Part shown: in pieces, positions 18,838 through 28,104 of the stretch
How positions within the stretch are numbered: the stretch's first letter is position 1
Layout: each line of letters starts with the position of its first letter
Assembly (NCBI RefSeq): GCF_002139875.1
Contig: NZ_CP018793.1
Span: forward strand, 124,001 to 188,000
Length of the DNA stretch: 64,000 bases
Direction of reading: 5' to 3'
Source: Campylobacter vicugnae
GTDB taxonomy: Bacteria > Campylobacterota > Campylobacteria > Campylobacterales > Campylobacteraceae
Notes under the pieces: model-generated
What the model saw: only the letters and a program-made list of their open reading frames with translations
What the model was told of the DNA's origin: nothing
Databases searched by the model: none
Position numbers and translations under genes: made by a program

Positions 18838-19281
18838 GCAATAACAGGACAGACAGCAGCAGAGATTATATACTCAAAAGCTAATAAAGATAAAGAGCAT
18901 ATGGGTTTAGCTACTTGGAAAAACTCTCCAGATGGCAGGATATTGCAATCAGATGTGTTAATAGCCAAAAATTATTTAAGCGAAAAAGGGATAAAAGCGT
19001 TAGAAAGGGCTGTTAGTGGGTATTTTGATTATATAGAAGATTTAGTAGAGCGTGGAAATATATTTAATATGGAGGAATTTGCTAGTAGTGTAAATGAATT
19101 TTTAGAGTTTAGAAAATATAATATTTTACAAGATAAAGGCCAAGTCTCTAACCAGCAAGCTAAGCAAAAAGCCATAGCAGAGTATAGTGTATTTAATAAA
19201 ACGCAAAATATAGAATCTGATTTTGACAAAGAAGTTAAAAAAATGCTAGGTGCAAGTAAACAAATAGACTATTTTGCTTAG
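18838..19281 (+). pseudogene. rhuM: RhuM family protein, C-terminal remnant
   Basis: Coding similarity to the virulence-associated RhuM family begins at AITGQTAAEIIYSKAN (in frame from 18838, upstream of the first ATG) and continues through HMGLATWKNSPDG, YFDYIEDLVERGN, NMEEFASSVNEFLEFRKYN and AIAEYSVFNKTQ to the natural end. A TAG at 18835-18837 closes the frame just upstream, and the N-terminal half is missing. This is a 5'-truncated relic, beside a tRNA cluster. RhuM genes are commonly found near restriction systems and in genomic islands, so it may mark an old insertion. Confidence 0.8.
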
Positions 19282-19320
19282 ATTTGCCATTAGATAGCCT
19301 TTGATATGGTAATTTACTCT

Positions 19321-19365
19321 AAAAGTAACCTAATAAAAATACAGCAACCTAAAAAGTAACCTAAT
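19321..19365. repeat. Short direct repeat after the rhuM remnant
   Basis: AAAAGTAACCTAAT occurs at 19321-19334 and 19352-19365, with a shortened AGCAACCTAA between. Possibly debris of a mobile element end; no function evident. Confidence 0.4.
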
Positions 19366-19485
19366 TCATTGGAAATTATTATACCACAATTGAAACTAAA
19401 AATAATCAAAAAACTAATAAAGTATGATAAAAAGGGAATTGAAACGAATTAAAAAAGATTGATTGAAACTTAAAAGAAGCTTAAG

Positions 19486-19561
<76 letters not shown>

Positions 19562-19696
19562 ATTTTGAAAATATTTGAAAATATTACACTTATTTTGCTT
19601 AGAATTTTATGAAATTTAATTAAATTTAGTGAAATTTTTCAAAATCAAATTAAATTTTAAGTTTTCTTTTGATATTATTCAACTTTCAAAATTGAT

Positions 19697-19771
19697 GCGG
19701 GAATAGCTCAGGGGTAGAGCACAACCTTGCCAAGGTTGGGGTCGCGAGTTCGAATCTCGTTTCCCGCTCCA
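19697..19771 (+). tRNA. tRNA-Gly (GCC)
   Basis: GCGGGAA acceptor pairs with TTCCCGC, D-arm AGCTCAGGGGTAGAGC, anticodon loop TTGCCAA, T-loop GTTCGAATC, encoded CCA. Head of a run of plus-strand tRNA genes. Confidence 0.96.
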
Positions 19772-19776
19772 TAATT

Positions 19777-19863
19777 GCCCAGGTGGTGGAATGGTAGACA
19801 CAAGGGACTTAAAATCCCTCGGAAATTACTTCCGTGCCGGTTCAAGTCCGGCTCTGGGCACCA
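19777..19863 (+). tRNA. tRNA-Leu (TAA)
   Basis: 87-nt class II tRNA with a long variable arm. Acceptor GCCCAGG/CTGGGC, anticodon loop CTTAAAA (TAA), T-loop GTTCAAGTC, encoded CCA. Five bases after tRNA-Gly. Confidence 0.95.
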
Positions 19864-19872
19864 CTAATATAT

Positions 19873-19946
19873 GGCGACATGGCCAAGTGGTAAGGCAGAA
19901 GCCTGCAAAGCTTTTACCCCCAGTTCGAATCTGGGTGTCGCCTCCA
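19873..19946 (+). tRNA. tRNA-Cys (GCA)
   Basis: GGCGACA/TGTCGCC acceptor, anticodon loop CTGCAAA (GCA), T-loop GTTCGAATC, encoded CCA. Confidence 0.95.
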
Positions 19947-19962
19947 GTTTTACAGGATTTAG

Positions 19963-20115
19963 ATGCGTTATATATTTTGTGCTTTTATCTTGTTATTATG
20001 CGGATGTTCTAATACTTGGCACGGAGTCAAAGAGGATTCTAAAGAAGCCTATGAGTGGTCCAAAGATAAGGTCAATCAAGGTGCTAGCTGGGTAGAGCAA
20101 AAAACTTCTAAATAA
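19963..20115 (+). CDS. Small entericidin-like lipoprotein
   Basis: 50-aa product encoded wholly in the 175 nt between tRNA-Cys and tRNA-Ser. It starts MRYIFCAFILLLCGCSNTWH: a short hydrophobic signal, a lipobox-like LCGC with Cys15, then a hydrophilic tail (VKEDSKEAYEWSKDKVNQGA) like entericidin/EcnAB-type peptides. CAGGAT precedes the ATG. It is likely cotranscribed with the tRNAs and released by their processing. Short ORFs can arise by chance, but the signal, lipobox and the NTWxGVKxDSKEA pattern argue for a real gene. Confidence 0.75.
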   Translation: MRYIFCAFILLLCGCSNTWHGVKEDSKEAYEWSKDKVNQGASWVEQKTSK

Positions 20116-20121
20116 TTCACT

Positions 20122-20211
20122 CGGGAGATGGCTGAGTGGTCGAAAGCGGCGGTCTTGAAAACCGTTGAGGTGTGAAAGCCTCCAGGGGTTCGAATCCCTT
20201 TCTCCCGGCCA
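20122..20211 (+). tRNA. tRNA-Ser (TGA)
   Basis: 90-nt class II tRNA. CGGGAGA/TCTCCCG acceptor, anticodon loop CTTGAAA (TGA), long variable arm, T-loop GTTCGAATC, encoded CCA. Starts six bases after the small lipoprotein stop. Confidence 0.95.
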
Positions 20212-20240
20212 CTTTTAATCTATAACTTTTAAGGCTTTTT

Positions 20241-21431
20241 ATGCAAAGCACTACAAAAATACATGGATTTTCTAAATTTAAATTAATTATTGTTTTAGCT
20301 TTTATGTCTAGTATAGCACCGCTATCTACAGATATGTATCTGCCAGCACTATCGCATGTGCAAAGTAGTTTTGCTGCTAGTGAGTTTCTTGCTCAGCTTA
20401 GCCTTGCTAGTTTTTTTATAGCATTTGCTTTGGGGCAGTTAATTTATGGTCCTCTTAGCGATACTTTTGGTAGAAAAATTCCACTAATTATCGGGATCGT
20501 TCTTTTTATCGTTTCAAGTCTTGGGTGCGTGCTAGTAGATAATATTTATGTTTTTATCACTTTAAGATTTTTTGAAGCACTTGGCGGATGTGCTGGGGTT
20601 GTGATTGCTAGGGCGATTGTAAATGATAGTTTTGATATCAAAGATGCAGCTGGTGTATATGCTTTAATGATGGTATTTTCATCGCTTGCGCCGATGTTAT
20701 CGCCTACATTTGGCGGAATTTTGCTTGAGTATTTTTCTTGGCAGAGTATCTTTGCAGTGCTATTTATTTTAGGTATTTTGTTGCTTTGTTTTATTATTTT
20801 TGGGCTTAGAGAATCTACTATAACGCGTATTAAATTTTCTCATAAAGCTACTATGGATAGCTATAAATTTGTATTTAAAGAGCCTATTTTTATACTTTAT
20901 TGTCTGCTTGGGGCTCTTTCTTCAGCTGTGCTTTTTGCTTATATTACTGGGTCGTCGTTTGTATTTATAGGCTATTTTGGGCTAAATGAGATGCAGTATG
21001 GGCTATTATTTGGTATTAATGCATTTGCTTTTGTACTATTTGCTAATATTAATGCTAGACTTACTAGAAGTTTTGAGTGTGAAAATTTGCTTAAATTTGC
21101 TTTATTTGCAATGCTATTAGCTCTTATTATGGCTAGTTTTGGGGCATTTATGAAGCTTGGGTTTTGGGTTTTTGAGATAGGTATTTTTATAACTATTGGT
21201 ACTTTAGGATTTATATTGCCAAATTCTACGACTTTAGCAATGGCAAGGTTTAAAGATCACTCCGGTACCGCATCAGCTGTACTTGGAGTAATGCAGTTTG
21301 GGTTAGCTGGAGTGATCGCTTTTGGCGTGGGTATTTTTGAGGCAAATACCCCGCTATTTTTGGCTTTGGTTATGCTTTTACCGTGCGTTATAGCAGTTAT
21401 TTTGCTTTATAAACGCACTCATCAAAGATAA
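20241..21431 (+). CDS. Bcr/CflA-family MFS drug exporter
   Basis: 396 aa with 12 hydrophobic segments. The family signature near the N-terminus is plain: SSIAPLSTDMYLPALSHV, then the motif A loop LIYGPLSDTFGRKIPL and LRFFEALGGCAGVVIARAIV. H+-coupled efflux of drugs such as bicyclomycin is typical. Its last 35 nt overlap the 3' end of thyX on the other strand, an unusual coding overlap between convergent genes. Confidence 0.9.
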   Translation: MQSTTKIHGFSKFKLIIVLAFMSSIAPLSTDMYLPALSHVQSSFAASEFLAQLSLASFFIAFALGQLIYGPLSDTFGRKIPLIIGIVLFIVSSLGCVLVDNIYVFITLRFFEALGGCAGVVIARAIVNDSFDIKDAAGVYALMMVFSSLAPMLSPTFGGILLEYFSWQSIFAVLFILGILLLCFIIFGLRESTITRIKFSHKATMDSYKFVFKEPIFILYCLLGALSSAVLFAYITGSSFVFIGYFGLNEMQYGLLFGINAFAFVLFANINARLTRSFECENLLKFALFAMLLALIMASFGAFMKLGFWVFEIGIFITIGTLGFILPNSTTLAMARFKDHSGTASAVLGVMQFGLAGVIAFGVGIFEANTPLFLALVMLLPCVIAVILLYKRTHQR

Positions 21432-22017
21432 ATTTATGCTCATCAGGTAGTGCAGCGTAGATGGCGTTTGCAAGATTTTGAATCTCCCAAAGTGCGCTTT
21501 TAGAACTTCTTAAGCTTATAAAGTTTTGCAAACTTCTAGCATTTATACTCCAGGTAAGCTCAGTTTTGTAGCTTTCTGGCAAGCAGTATTTAGCAATATC
21601 AATACTGATATTTTGAGATAGAATTTGGCGAAGATTATTAAGTGCGTTTATGCTAGCATTATCTACATCTGCGTTACCGCTTAGCACTAGGTAGCGGCTT
21701 GCATTTTCCCAATCATTTTGTGCAAATTCACCCTCATTTTTTAATTCTTTTAGAGTATAGCGTGTGCTTTTGACACTTAGGCTTGCCATTCTGTGGCGTG
21801 CTAGTTCTTGAAGGAGCGCTCTGCTAATTCCTTTGATATAGAAGTTATAGTGTAGATGTTCTAAGGTGCTTGCATGCTTTAATTTGTTTCCTACTCTATC
21901 TATAAGAGCGATATCAATCTGGCCACCGTTATCGCCCTTATCAAAGCTTTGCCAGCAAGTTCTAATAGCGTTTGAACAGACCCAAAGTGGAGTATGGTTT
22001 AGTAATTTTACTTCCAT
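21397..22017 (-). CDS. thyX: Flavin-dependent thymidylate synthase ThyX
   Basis: 206 aa; makes dTMP from dUMP using methylene-THF and FADH2. The ThyX motif is present as RHRMASLSVKSTRY (residues about 78-91), preceded by EHLHYNFYIKGISRALLQEL. The start has AAAGGG upstream. It replaces ThyA in Campylobacter. It is probably cotranscribed with the upstream nitroreductase gene (9-nt gap), and overlaps the convergent MFS gene by 35 nt. Confidence 0.95.
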   Translation of the reverse strand: MEVKLLNHTPLWVCSNAIRTCWQSFDKGDNGGQIDIALIDRVGNKLKHASTLEHLHYNFYIKGISRALLQELARHRMASLSVKSTRYTLKELKNEGEFAQNDWENASRYLVLSGNADVDNASINALNNLRQILSQNISIDIAKYCLPESYKTELTWSINARSLQNFISLRSSKSALWEIQNLANAIYAALPDEHKFIFDECVYKAK

Positions 22018-22026
22018 TTTATCCCT

Positions 22027-22626
22027 TTATTTATAGATAACTACTTGGTCTAAGCTTTGGCGAATTTTAGCTGGTGCTACTTCATCGCTATAGCCTAGAG
22101 CAATTACAAGAACAGGTCTAAAATTCTCTCCTAAATTTACAAAGTTATTTAACTTATCAGCATCAAACCCAGCTACAATGCAGCTTTTAACACCTAGACT
22201 TTGAGCGATATTTACCATATTGGCGCTTGCCATATAGCATTGTAGTGATGCGTAGTGCATTAGCTCTTCATTGGTTTGTGGGTTAAACCTTGCTGCGAAG
22301 TGATCAAGGGCTTTTTGAAGTCTCTCAGGAGTGCGAGGTTTGCGATCTACTTGAGTTCTTATAAAATCACAACCCTCTTTTAAATCATTGCGTGCGATTA
22401 TGATTATAGCGTGGCTACATCCGCTTACTTGGGCTTGATTATTACAGATTTGCCCTAATTCTTTTAAATCATTTTCTTTGCTTACAACCATAAATTTCCA
22501 AGGCTCCAAACCACACGAGCTAGGACTTAATCTAGTAAGATCTAAAATTTCATTAATGATATTATCATCAATTTTTTGGTTATTAAATTCTCTACATGAA
22601 TAGCGTTCTTGCATTATTTTTTTCAT
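22027..22626 (-). CDS. Nitroreductase family protein (NfsB/RdxA-like)
   Basis: 199-aa FMN oxidoreductase. N-terminal MQERYSCREFNNQKI and RLSPSSCGLEPWKFMVVS are the FMN-binding signature; the C-terminal GFDADKLNNFVNL and VLVIALGYSDEVAPAKIRQS complete the family. Such enzymes reduce nitroaromatics and activate metronidazole in related bacteria. The start has AAAGGA upstream. It heads a two-gene unit with thyX. The orthologue (RdxA versus other NfsB-like) cannot be settled by eye. Confidence 0.85.
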   Translation of the reverse strand: MKKIMQERYSCREFNNQKIDDNIINEILDLTRLSPSSCGLEPWKFMVVSKENDLKELGQICNNQAQVSGCSHAIIIIARNDLKEGCDFIRTQVDRKPRTPERLQKALDHFAARFNPQTNEELMHYASLQCYMASANMVNIAQSLGVKSCIVAGFDADKLNNFVNLGENFRPVLVIALGYSDEVAPAKIRQSLDQVVIYK

Positions 22627-22768
22627 TTAATTTCCTTTAATTTTTATGGATTATAGCTTTATTTTGTCAATATTTGGTTAAAATTTTTTAGACTGTATGA
22701 AATTTTAATTTTATTAATAAAAAATATGTAAAATCATAGGCTTAAATTTTATTATTAAGGAAGTATTT

Positions 22769-23512
22769 ATGAAAAAAATATTGTTTGCATCTTTGTTGAT
22801 TAGTTCAGCTATGTATGCAGAAGTCATCGCATATGGACCTGGTGGCCCAGCTCCTGTTTTAAAAGAATTAGCAACTGAATTTGAAGCTAAAAAAGGCAAA
22901 AAAGTTAAAATAGTTGCAGGTCCTACTGGTCAGTGGATTAATCAAGCAAAAGTAGATGCTGATATTATTTTTGCTGGTAACTCATCTATGATGGATGGAT
23001 TTATTAAAGTATTTGATGGTAATTTAGATGTTAAAAATGTAGAAGTTTTAAATATTAGAGAGGCTGGAATAGTAGTTAAAAAAGGCAATCCTAAAAATAT
23101 AAAAAGTTTTAAAGATCTACTTAAAGATAATATTAATGTAATGGTTGTAGATGGTGCTGGTCAAGTGGGTCTATATGAAGATATGGCGCTTAAAAATGGT
23201 AAAAGAAAACATCTATTAAAACTTAGAAAAAATATAGTGTATTATGCGCCAAATTCAAAAATGGCAGTTGATCGCTGGAATAGTGATGATAGCATAGATG
23301 CACTTATAATATGGTCTCATTGGACTAAAGTTTTAGGTGAAGATAAAGTAGATTTTGTACAAGCTGGTAAAGATTCTATAATTTATCGTGCAGCAGAGAT
23401 AGCTGTAACAAATAGCACAAAAAATAGAGAAGATGCTATGGAATTTATAAAGTTTGTCCAATCTAAAGATGCTCAAAAAGTATGGAAAAAATGGGGCTGG
23501 GAAGTAAAATAA
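22769..23512 (+). CDS. AcfC/PEB3-like periplasmic binding protein
   Basis: 247 aa with a signal peptide (MKKILFASLLISSAMYA). The mature protein begins VIAYGPGGPAPVLKELATEF and has AGPTGQWINQAKVDADIIFAG, the signature shared by Vibrio AcfC and the C. jejuni surface antigen PEB3, which binds 3-phosphoglycerate-type ligands. The C-terminus (FVQSKDAQKVWKKWGW) also matches. There is no transporter partner next to it. A likely periplasmic or surface-associated phospho-ligand binder; ligand not determinable here. Confidence 0.82.
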   Translation: MKKILFASLLISSAMYAEVIAYGPGGPAPVLKELATEFEAKKGKKVKIVAGPTGQWINQAKVDADIIFAGNSSMMDGFIKVFDGNLDVKNVEVLNIREAGIVVKKGNPKNIKSFKDLLKDNINVMVVDGAGQVGLYEDMALKNGKRKHLLKLRKNIVYYAPNSKMAVDRWNSDDSIDALIIWSHWTKVLGEDKVDFVQAGKDSIIYRAAEIAVTNSTKNREDAMEFIKFVQSKDAQKVWKKWGWEVK

Positions 23513-23522
23513 TTTAAATTTA

Positions 23523-23551
23523 AAAAGGCATGGAGATGACTCCTGCCTTTT
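23523..23551. terminator. Bidirectional terminator between the acfC-like gene and typA
   Basis: AAAAGGCA, bulged T, GGAG, loop ATGA, CTCC, TGCCTTTT. A/T tails on both sides suit the two convergent genes. Confidence 0.8.
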
Positions 23552-23563
23552 ATATAAGTAGGT

Positions 23564-25366
23564 TTATTTTTTTGCCATTCTTTTGCGTACTGTTGGGTCT
23601 AAGTAGCGTTTTCTTACTCTAATATTTATTGGAGTAACCTCTACTAATTCATCCTCTTCAATCCACTCTAAAGCACGCTCTAAGCTTAGTTTGCGTGGTG
23701 GCACTAGCTTGATTGCGTCATCGCTTCCGCTAGCTCTTACATTGGTTAGATTTTTACCTTTAATTGGATTTACATCTAAATCATTTGGTCTGCTATGTTC
23801 GCCAATAATCATACCTACATAGACTTTTGTTTGCGGTTCGCAAAATAGCACACCACGATCTTGAAGGTTAAATAGCGAATATGCAAGAGCGACGCCATTT
23901 TCCATGCTTACTAATGCACCATTGCTTCTATGTTCAACTGTACCAGTAAGTGGTCTAAACTCTAAAAAGCTGTGATTCATCACGCCTTCACCTTTGGTAT
24001 CGGTCAAAAATTGACTTCTAAAACCGATTAATCCGCGTGCTGGAATCTCAAATTCGATTCTAGTTTGACCATCGCCAGTAGGATTCATACTTACCATCTC
24101 AGCTTTTCTTTTGCCAAGTTTTTCAATTACTGCTCCAGTGCAGTCATCTGGAGCATCTATTACAAGTAGCTCAAATGGCTCACATTTTACTCCATCGATC
24201 TCTTTTACAATTACTTCTGGCCTACCAAGACAGAACTCAAAGCCCTCTCTTCTCATATTTTCAGCTAAAATTGTAATTTGTAATTCACCACGACCGCTTA
24301 CTTTAAATTTACCTTCGCCTATATTTTCATATTTCATAGCGATATTGGTTTTCATCTCGCTCTCTAGACGCTCATCTATCTTATTTGATGTTACATATTT
24401 GCCCTCTGTACCTGATAGCGGGCCATCATTTACGCTAAATACTACGCTTAAAGTAGGCTCTTCTATATGAAGTGGATCAAGTGGCATTGGTGAGTTAGGA
24501 TCTACTACGCTATCTCCTACATCAAGAGCATCAAATCCGGCAATTGCTACGATATCTCCACTGCTTGCTGTATCTATATCTGTGCGTTCAAGTCCTAAAA
24601 ATCCAATAAGTTTGCTAATTCTACCTGTGGTTTTGCTACCATCTGCTTTAGCTAGCATTACGCTTTGGTTTTTACTAATTGTACCATTAAAGATTCTAGC
24701 AATGCCGATTTTACCAACATAATTATCATAATCTAGTGTGAAAACTTGAAGTTGCAGTGGATTTTCATCTTTGCCACTTGGAGCTGGAACATGATTTATA
24801 ATAGTTTCAAATAAAGGTTCCATATTGATATTTTCATCTTCTAGCTTATGTTTAGCATAGCCATTTTTTGCCGCAGCATATACGATTGGAAACTCAAGCT
24901 GTTCATCATTGGCATCAAGTGCGACAAATAGATCAAAAATTTCATTGATAACTCTATCAGGATCGCCAGCTGGTTTATCGATTTTATTTACTACAACGAT
25001 TGGGCGAAGACCTAAAGATAGGGCTTTTTTTACAACGAATTTGGTTTGTGGCATTACGCCTTCTTGTGCATCTACAAGAAGCAAAACTCCATCAACCATC
25101 TTTAAAACACGCTCAACCTCACCACCAAAGTCGGCGTGTCCTGGAGTGTCAATGATATTAATTTTATAATCTTTATAGCGAATAGCTGTATTTTTGCTAA
25201 GAATTGTGATACCACGCTCACGCTCTATATCATTGCTATCCATAACTCTTTCACCTATATTTTGGTGTTCTGTGAATGTGCCTGATTGTTTAAGTAGCTC
25301 ATCTACCATTGTTGTTTTACCGTGGTCAACGTGTGCGATGACGGCGATATTTCTGATATTTTCCAC
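23564..25366 (-). CDS. typA: Ribosome-associated GTPase TypA/BipA
   Basis: 600 aa in the translational GTPase family. G1 is AHVDHGKTT, the switch region is [14 protein letters not shown]3 is [11 protein letters not shown] and G4 NKID. EF-G-like domains and the BipA-specific C-terminus follow ([18 protein letters not shown]). I chose the GTG at 25366 because AGGA lies seven bases upstream and the protein then starts at [12 protein letters not shown]. An upstream TTG in frame has no ribosome-binding site. Acts in 50S assembly and stress adaptation. Confidence 0.95.
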   Translation of the reverse strand: MENIRNIAVIAHVDHGKTTMVDELLKQSGTFTEHQNIGERVMDSNDIERERGITILSKNTAIRYKDYKINIIDTPGHADFGGEVERVLKMVDGVLLLVDAQEGVMPQTKFVVKKALSLGLRPIVVVNKIDKPAGDPDRVINEIFDLFVALDANDEQLEFPIVYAAAKNGYAKHKLEDENINMEPLFETIINHVPAPSGKDENPLQLQVFTLDYDNYVGKIGIARIFNGTISKNQSVMLAKADGSKTTGRISKLIGFLGLERTDIDTASSGDIVAIAGFDALDVGDSVVDPNSPMPLDPLHIEEPTLSVVFSVNDGPLSGTEGKYVTSNKIDERLESEMKTNIAMKYENIGEGKFKVSGRGELQITILAENMRREGFEFCLGRPEVIVKEIDGVKCEPFELLVIDAPDDCTGAVIEKLGKRKAEMVSMNPTGDGQTRIEFEIPARGLIGFRSQFLTDTKGEGVMNHSFLEFRPLTGTVEHRSNGALVSMENGVALAYSLFNLQDRGVLFCEPQTKVYVGMIIGEHSRPNDLDVNPIKGKNLTNVRASGSDDAIKLVPPRKLSLERALEWIEEDELVEVTPINIRVRKRYLDPTVRKRMAKK

Positions 25367-25466
25367 TAGATTTTCCTTAAATATTTTCAATTTTTAGGGG
25401 CGATTATATCTAAAAGTTGCTAAATTTGCTTTGAATTTAATAAATATAATACAAAGCCTAAAAATC

Positions 25467-25480
25467 GGAATAGAATTTGC
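25467..25480 (+). promoter_or_regulatory. Sigma-54 promoter of fliK
   Basis: GG at 25467-25468 and GC at 25479-25480, exactly 10 nt apart (CGGAATAGAATTTGCT), 36 nt before fliK. Same GGAA form as the flgE and flgD promoters. Confidence 0.78.
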
Positions 25481-25516
25481 TATATAAAACCAAAATTATT
25501 TAAGTTAGGATATTAA

Positions 25517-27202
25517 ATGCAAGGTCTAAATGAAGCTCTAGCAAGCCTAAATACCACTAATCAAGTTCAAAATAAACCAGTTAAAGCTGATCAAAACAAC
25601 GCTCAAAGTGAGCAAAATGATAGCTTTTATAAGATGATTGAAAATAGTGTAAAAGAGTATGAAAGCTCTCAAAATGAGCAAAGTCAAGACTCCACATCAG
25701 ATACTACAAGAGATATGGAGTCTAAATCAAACACACAATCAACTAGCCCAAAAAGTCAAAAATCTGGTAAAAATGATAATATCAAAAATGATAAAATAGC
25801 ACAAAATATCGTACAAACAACTAATCAAAATCCGCAAAACATAGATGAAATAATGCTTGAAAATGCTGATTTTATCACTCTTCTTGGGCTTTTAGAATCT
25901 CAAAATGGAAGTATGAAAACAGGCATTAGTAATCTAGTAAGTGCAAATTTAAATAAATTTTTAGCCACTGAAAAAAATATAAAAGAGCTAAAAGGGGCTA
26001 AAAGTTTGCAAGATTTACTAAATTTAAGTGAAAAATTTGGACTAGGATTAAGCAAGATAAAGATTACAAAAGATGGCCTTGAAGCTTTAAAAGGTGAGTT
26101 TAAAAATCTGCATTCTAAGGGATTTTTTAATAATGTACCTGTATTAAAAAACCCAATTGAAGTGCATGCTATGACAAAAAAAGATATAGAAAAAACTATT
26201 CAAAAAATAGAAAATAGTGATAAAAATCTTCTAAGTAAGTTAATGCTAGGCCAAAGTGTAGAAGTAAAAAAAGATAATAAAACTATAATAAATGATGATG
26301 AGATAAAATCTCAAGCTAAAATAGAGCCAAAAGCAGAAGCAAAAATTGATTTAAAAGATCTATTAAAAGAGACTTTTGCTAGTAAAGATGATAGTAAAAA
26401 AGCAGCATTAAACGAGCAAGTAAAATCTGATATAAAAACTCAAACAGTTCAAAATTTAAGCAAAGATACTCAAAATATTGAGCAAAAAACTCAGCCAAAT
26501 TTAACTACTCAAATTGATAACCAAATCAAAGAGAGTATTAAGCAGCCAACTACTCAAGCAAGCACTAAATCTCAAAATATCTCAAACATTGATGAGTATC
26601 TAGCAAATATAATGCAAAAAGCAATCAAAGAAAGTGGCGAACAAAGCGCCAAACCAACACCAGCTACTATTATAGCAGAATCTATGAGTAGTTCAAATGA
26701 TTCAAATTTAAGCGAGCAAAGTAGTCAAAATTTTGATCAAAATAGTCAATCTAATACACCAATAAAAGATATTGTAAATAGTGCTAAACTAAATGCAAAA
26801 GAGTTAAATTTAAAACATGTGTTTGATAATTTTGCTACACAACTTCAAGAAAAAATAAGTGAATATAAACCGCCAATTACTAGATTCCATCTTACTTTAA
26901 ACCCTGGCAATTTAGGCGAAGTAGAGATTACACTAATAAATCGCGGTTCAAATTTGCATATTAATTTTAATTCAAATAATCAAACAATGCAGCTTTTTAT
27001 GCAACATCAGGCTGAATTTAAGGCAAGCCTTGTAAATATGGGCTTTAGTGAGTTGTCAATGAATTTTAGTGATAATGCAAATAAAGAACAAAATCAAGGT
27101 GAAAATAAAAGACAAAAATTTAATATCAATGAAGATGAACAAACTGAACAATCTCAAAGTGAAGAGACAGTTTTAGAAGTAGTATTGCCAAAATATTTTT
27201 AA
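25517..27202 (+). CDS. fliK: Flagellar hook-length control protein FliK
   Basis: 561 aa. The N-terminal two thirds are Asn/Gln/Ser/Lys-rich and low-complexity, as expected of the ruler region. The conserved C-terminal Flg_hook domain begins about residue 440 (FATQLQEKISEYKPPITRFH) with the signature LNPGNLGEVEITL and ends in a charged tail. It measures hook length and switches the export gate from hook to filament substrates. It is followed by flgD and flgE2, which have their own sigma-54 promoter. Confidence 0.9.
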   Translation: MQGLNEALASLNTTNQVQNKPVKADQNNAQSEQNDSFYKMIENSVKEYESSQNEQSQDSTSDTTRDMESKSNTQSTSPKSQKSGKNDNIKNDKIAQNIVQTTNQNPQNIDEIMLENADFITLLGLLESQNGSMKTGISNLVSANLNKFLATEKNIKELKGAKSLQDLLNLSEKFGLGLSKIKITKDGLEALKGEFKNLHSKGFFNNVPVLKNPIEVHAMTKKDIEKTIQKIENSDKNLLSKLMLGQSVEVKKDNKTIINDDEIKSQAKIEPKAEAKIDLKDLLKETFASKDDSKKAALNEQVKSDIKTQTVQNLSKDTQNIEQKTQPNLTTQIDNQIKESIKQPTTQASTKSQNISNIDEYLANIMQKAIKESGEQSAKPTPATIIAESMSSSNDSNLSEQSSQNFDQNSQSNTPIKDIVNSAKLNAKELNLKHVFDNFATQLQEKISEYKPPITRFHLTLNPGNLGEVEITLINRGSNLHINFNSNNQTMQLFMQHQAEFKASLVNMGFSELSMNFSDNANKEQNQGENKRQKFNINEDEQTEQSQSEETVLEVVLPKYF

Positions 27203-27206
27203 ATTT

Positions 27207-27220
27207 GGAATGCTAATTGC
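27207..27220 (+). promoter_or_regulatory. Sigma-54 promoter of flgD-flgE2
   Basis: GG at 27207-27208, GC at 27219-27220 (TTGGAATGCTAATTGCTT), 10-nt spacing, only 5 nt after the fliK stop and 38 nt before flgD. Confidence 0.82.
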
Positions 27221-27258
27221 TTAAAATAGGAAAATATAAGAGAAATTAGGAGAAAAGT

Positions 27259-28104
27259 ATGGCAACATCTATAAACCAAACACCACAATTTACTACAGAT
27301 CTTTGGGCAGCAAATGAGGCAGCTCAAAAAGCAGATGCTGTTACAGGTGGAGTAAATCCAAACTCGCAATTAGATAAAGATGCCTTCTTAAAACTTCTTT
27401 TAGTTGAACTTCAACATCAAGACCCAACCGAGCCAATGGATAGTGCTAAGATGCTTGAGCAAACTAGTCAGCTAGCTACAGTTGAGATGCAAGAAAAAAC
27501 TAACCAAGTTATGACACAACTAAGTGAGCAGATGCAAGCAAGCGCTTCGCTAAATGCTATGAGTGCATTAGGCAAGATGGCGAACTTAGCTAACTCTGTA
27601 GCTAAAGATACTCCAACCTCAGAGGTTGATTTTAGCCTATATTTTCCAGTAGAGGCAAAAAGCGGGACAATAGAGATCTATGATACGCTAGGTAATGTAG
27701 TTCGTAATGTTAGTATAAGTGATGTTAAAGCTGGTGTTAGTCAATTTAGATGGGATGGTAAAAATAACAATGGAGAGCCGACTCTTCCAGGAGAGTATCT
27801 AGTAAAAGCTAAATATTTAGATGCTAATGGCGGTAATAGAGAGACTGTTTTAGGCCAGTATCCAGTAGAAGCAGTTAAATTTGATAAAGGCGTAGCATAT
27901 ATTAAAGTAGCTGGTGAGTATATAGATATGAATAGCGTACTTGAATTTACTGAACCAATTGCTTATAATGTTACAAACTCAAACCAAAATAGCAGCTCAA
28001 GCAGCGATAAAGATGATGAATCAGATAAACCAGTAAATGATAAAGATTCAAAAGATGAAATCGCTAATAATGATAGTCAAAAAGATGAGGTTACTCAATC
28101 ATGA
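27259..28104 (+). CDS. flgD: Flagellar hook capping protein FlgD
   Basis: 281 aa. The N-terminal motif LDKDAFLKLLLVELQHQDPT and EPMDSAKMLEQTSQLATVEM is the FlgD cap region. The central FlgD Ig/tudor-like part (GTIEIYDTLGNVV, FRWDGKNNNGEPTLPGEY) is also evident. The last 45 residues are Asp/Ser/Lys-rich. AGGAG precedes the ATG. Its stop overlaps the next start (ATGA), coupling cap and hook-type protein synthesis. Confidence 0.94.
   Translation: MATSINQTPQFTTDLWAANEAAQKADAVTGGVNPNSQLDKDAFLKLLLVELQHQDPTEPMDSAKMLEQTSQLATVEMQEKTNQVMTQLSEQMQASASLNAMSALGKMANLANSVAKDTPTSEVDFSLYFPVEAKSGTIEIYDTLGNVVRNVSISDVKAGVSQFRWDGKNNNGEPTLPGEYLVKAKYLDANGGNRETVLGQYPVEAVKFDKGVAYIKVAGEYIDMNSVLEFTEPIAYNVTNSNQNSSSSSDKDDESDKPVNDKDSKDEIANNDSQKDEVTQS

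Noticed and set aside
22007-25397. Long ORFs opposite typA and other genes
   Set aside because: They are shadows of well-supported genes and lack start sites or recognisable families.
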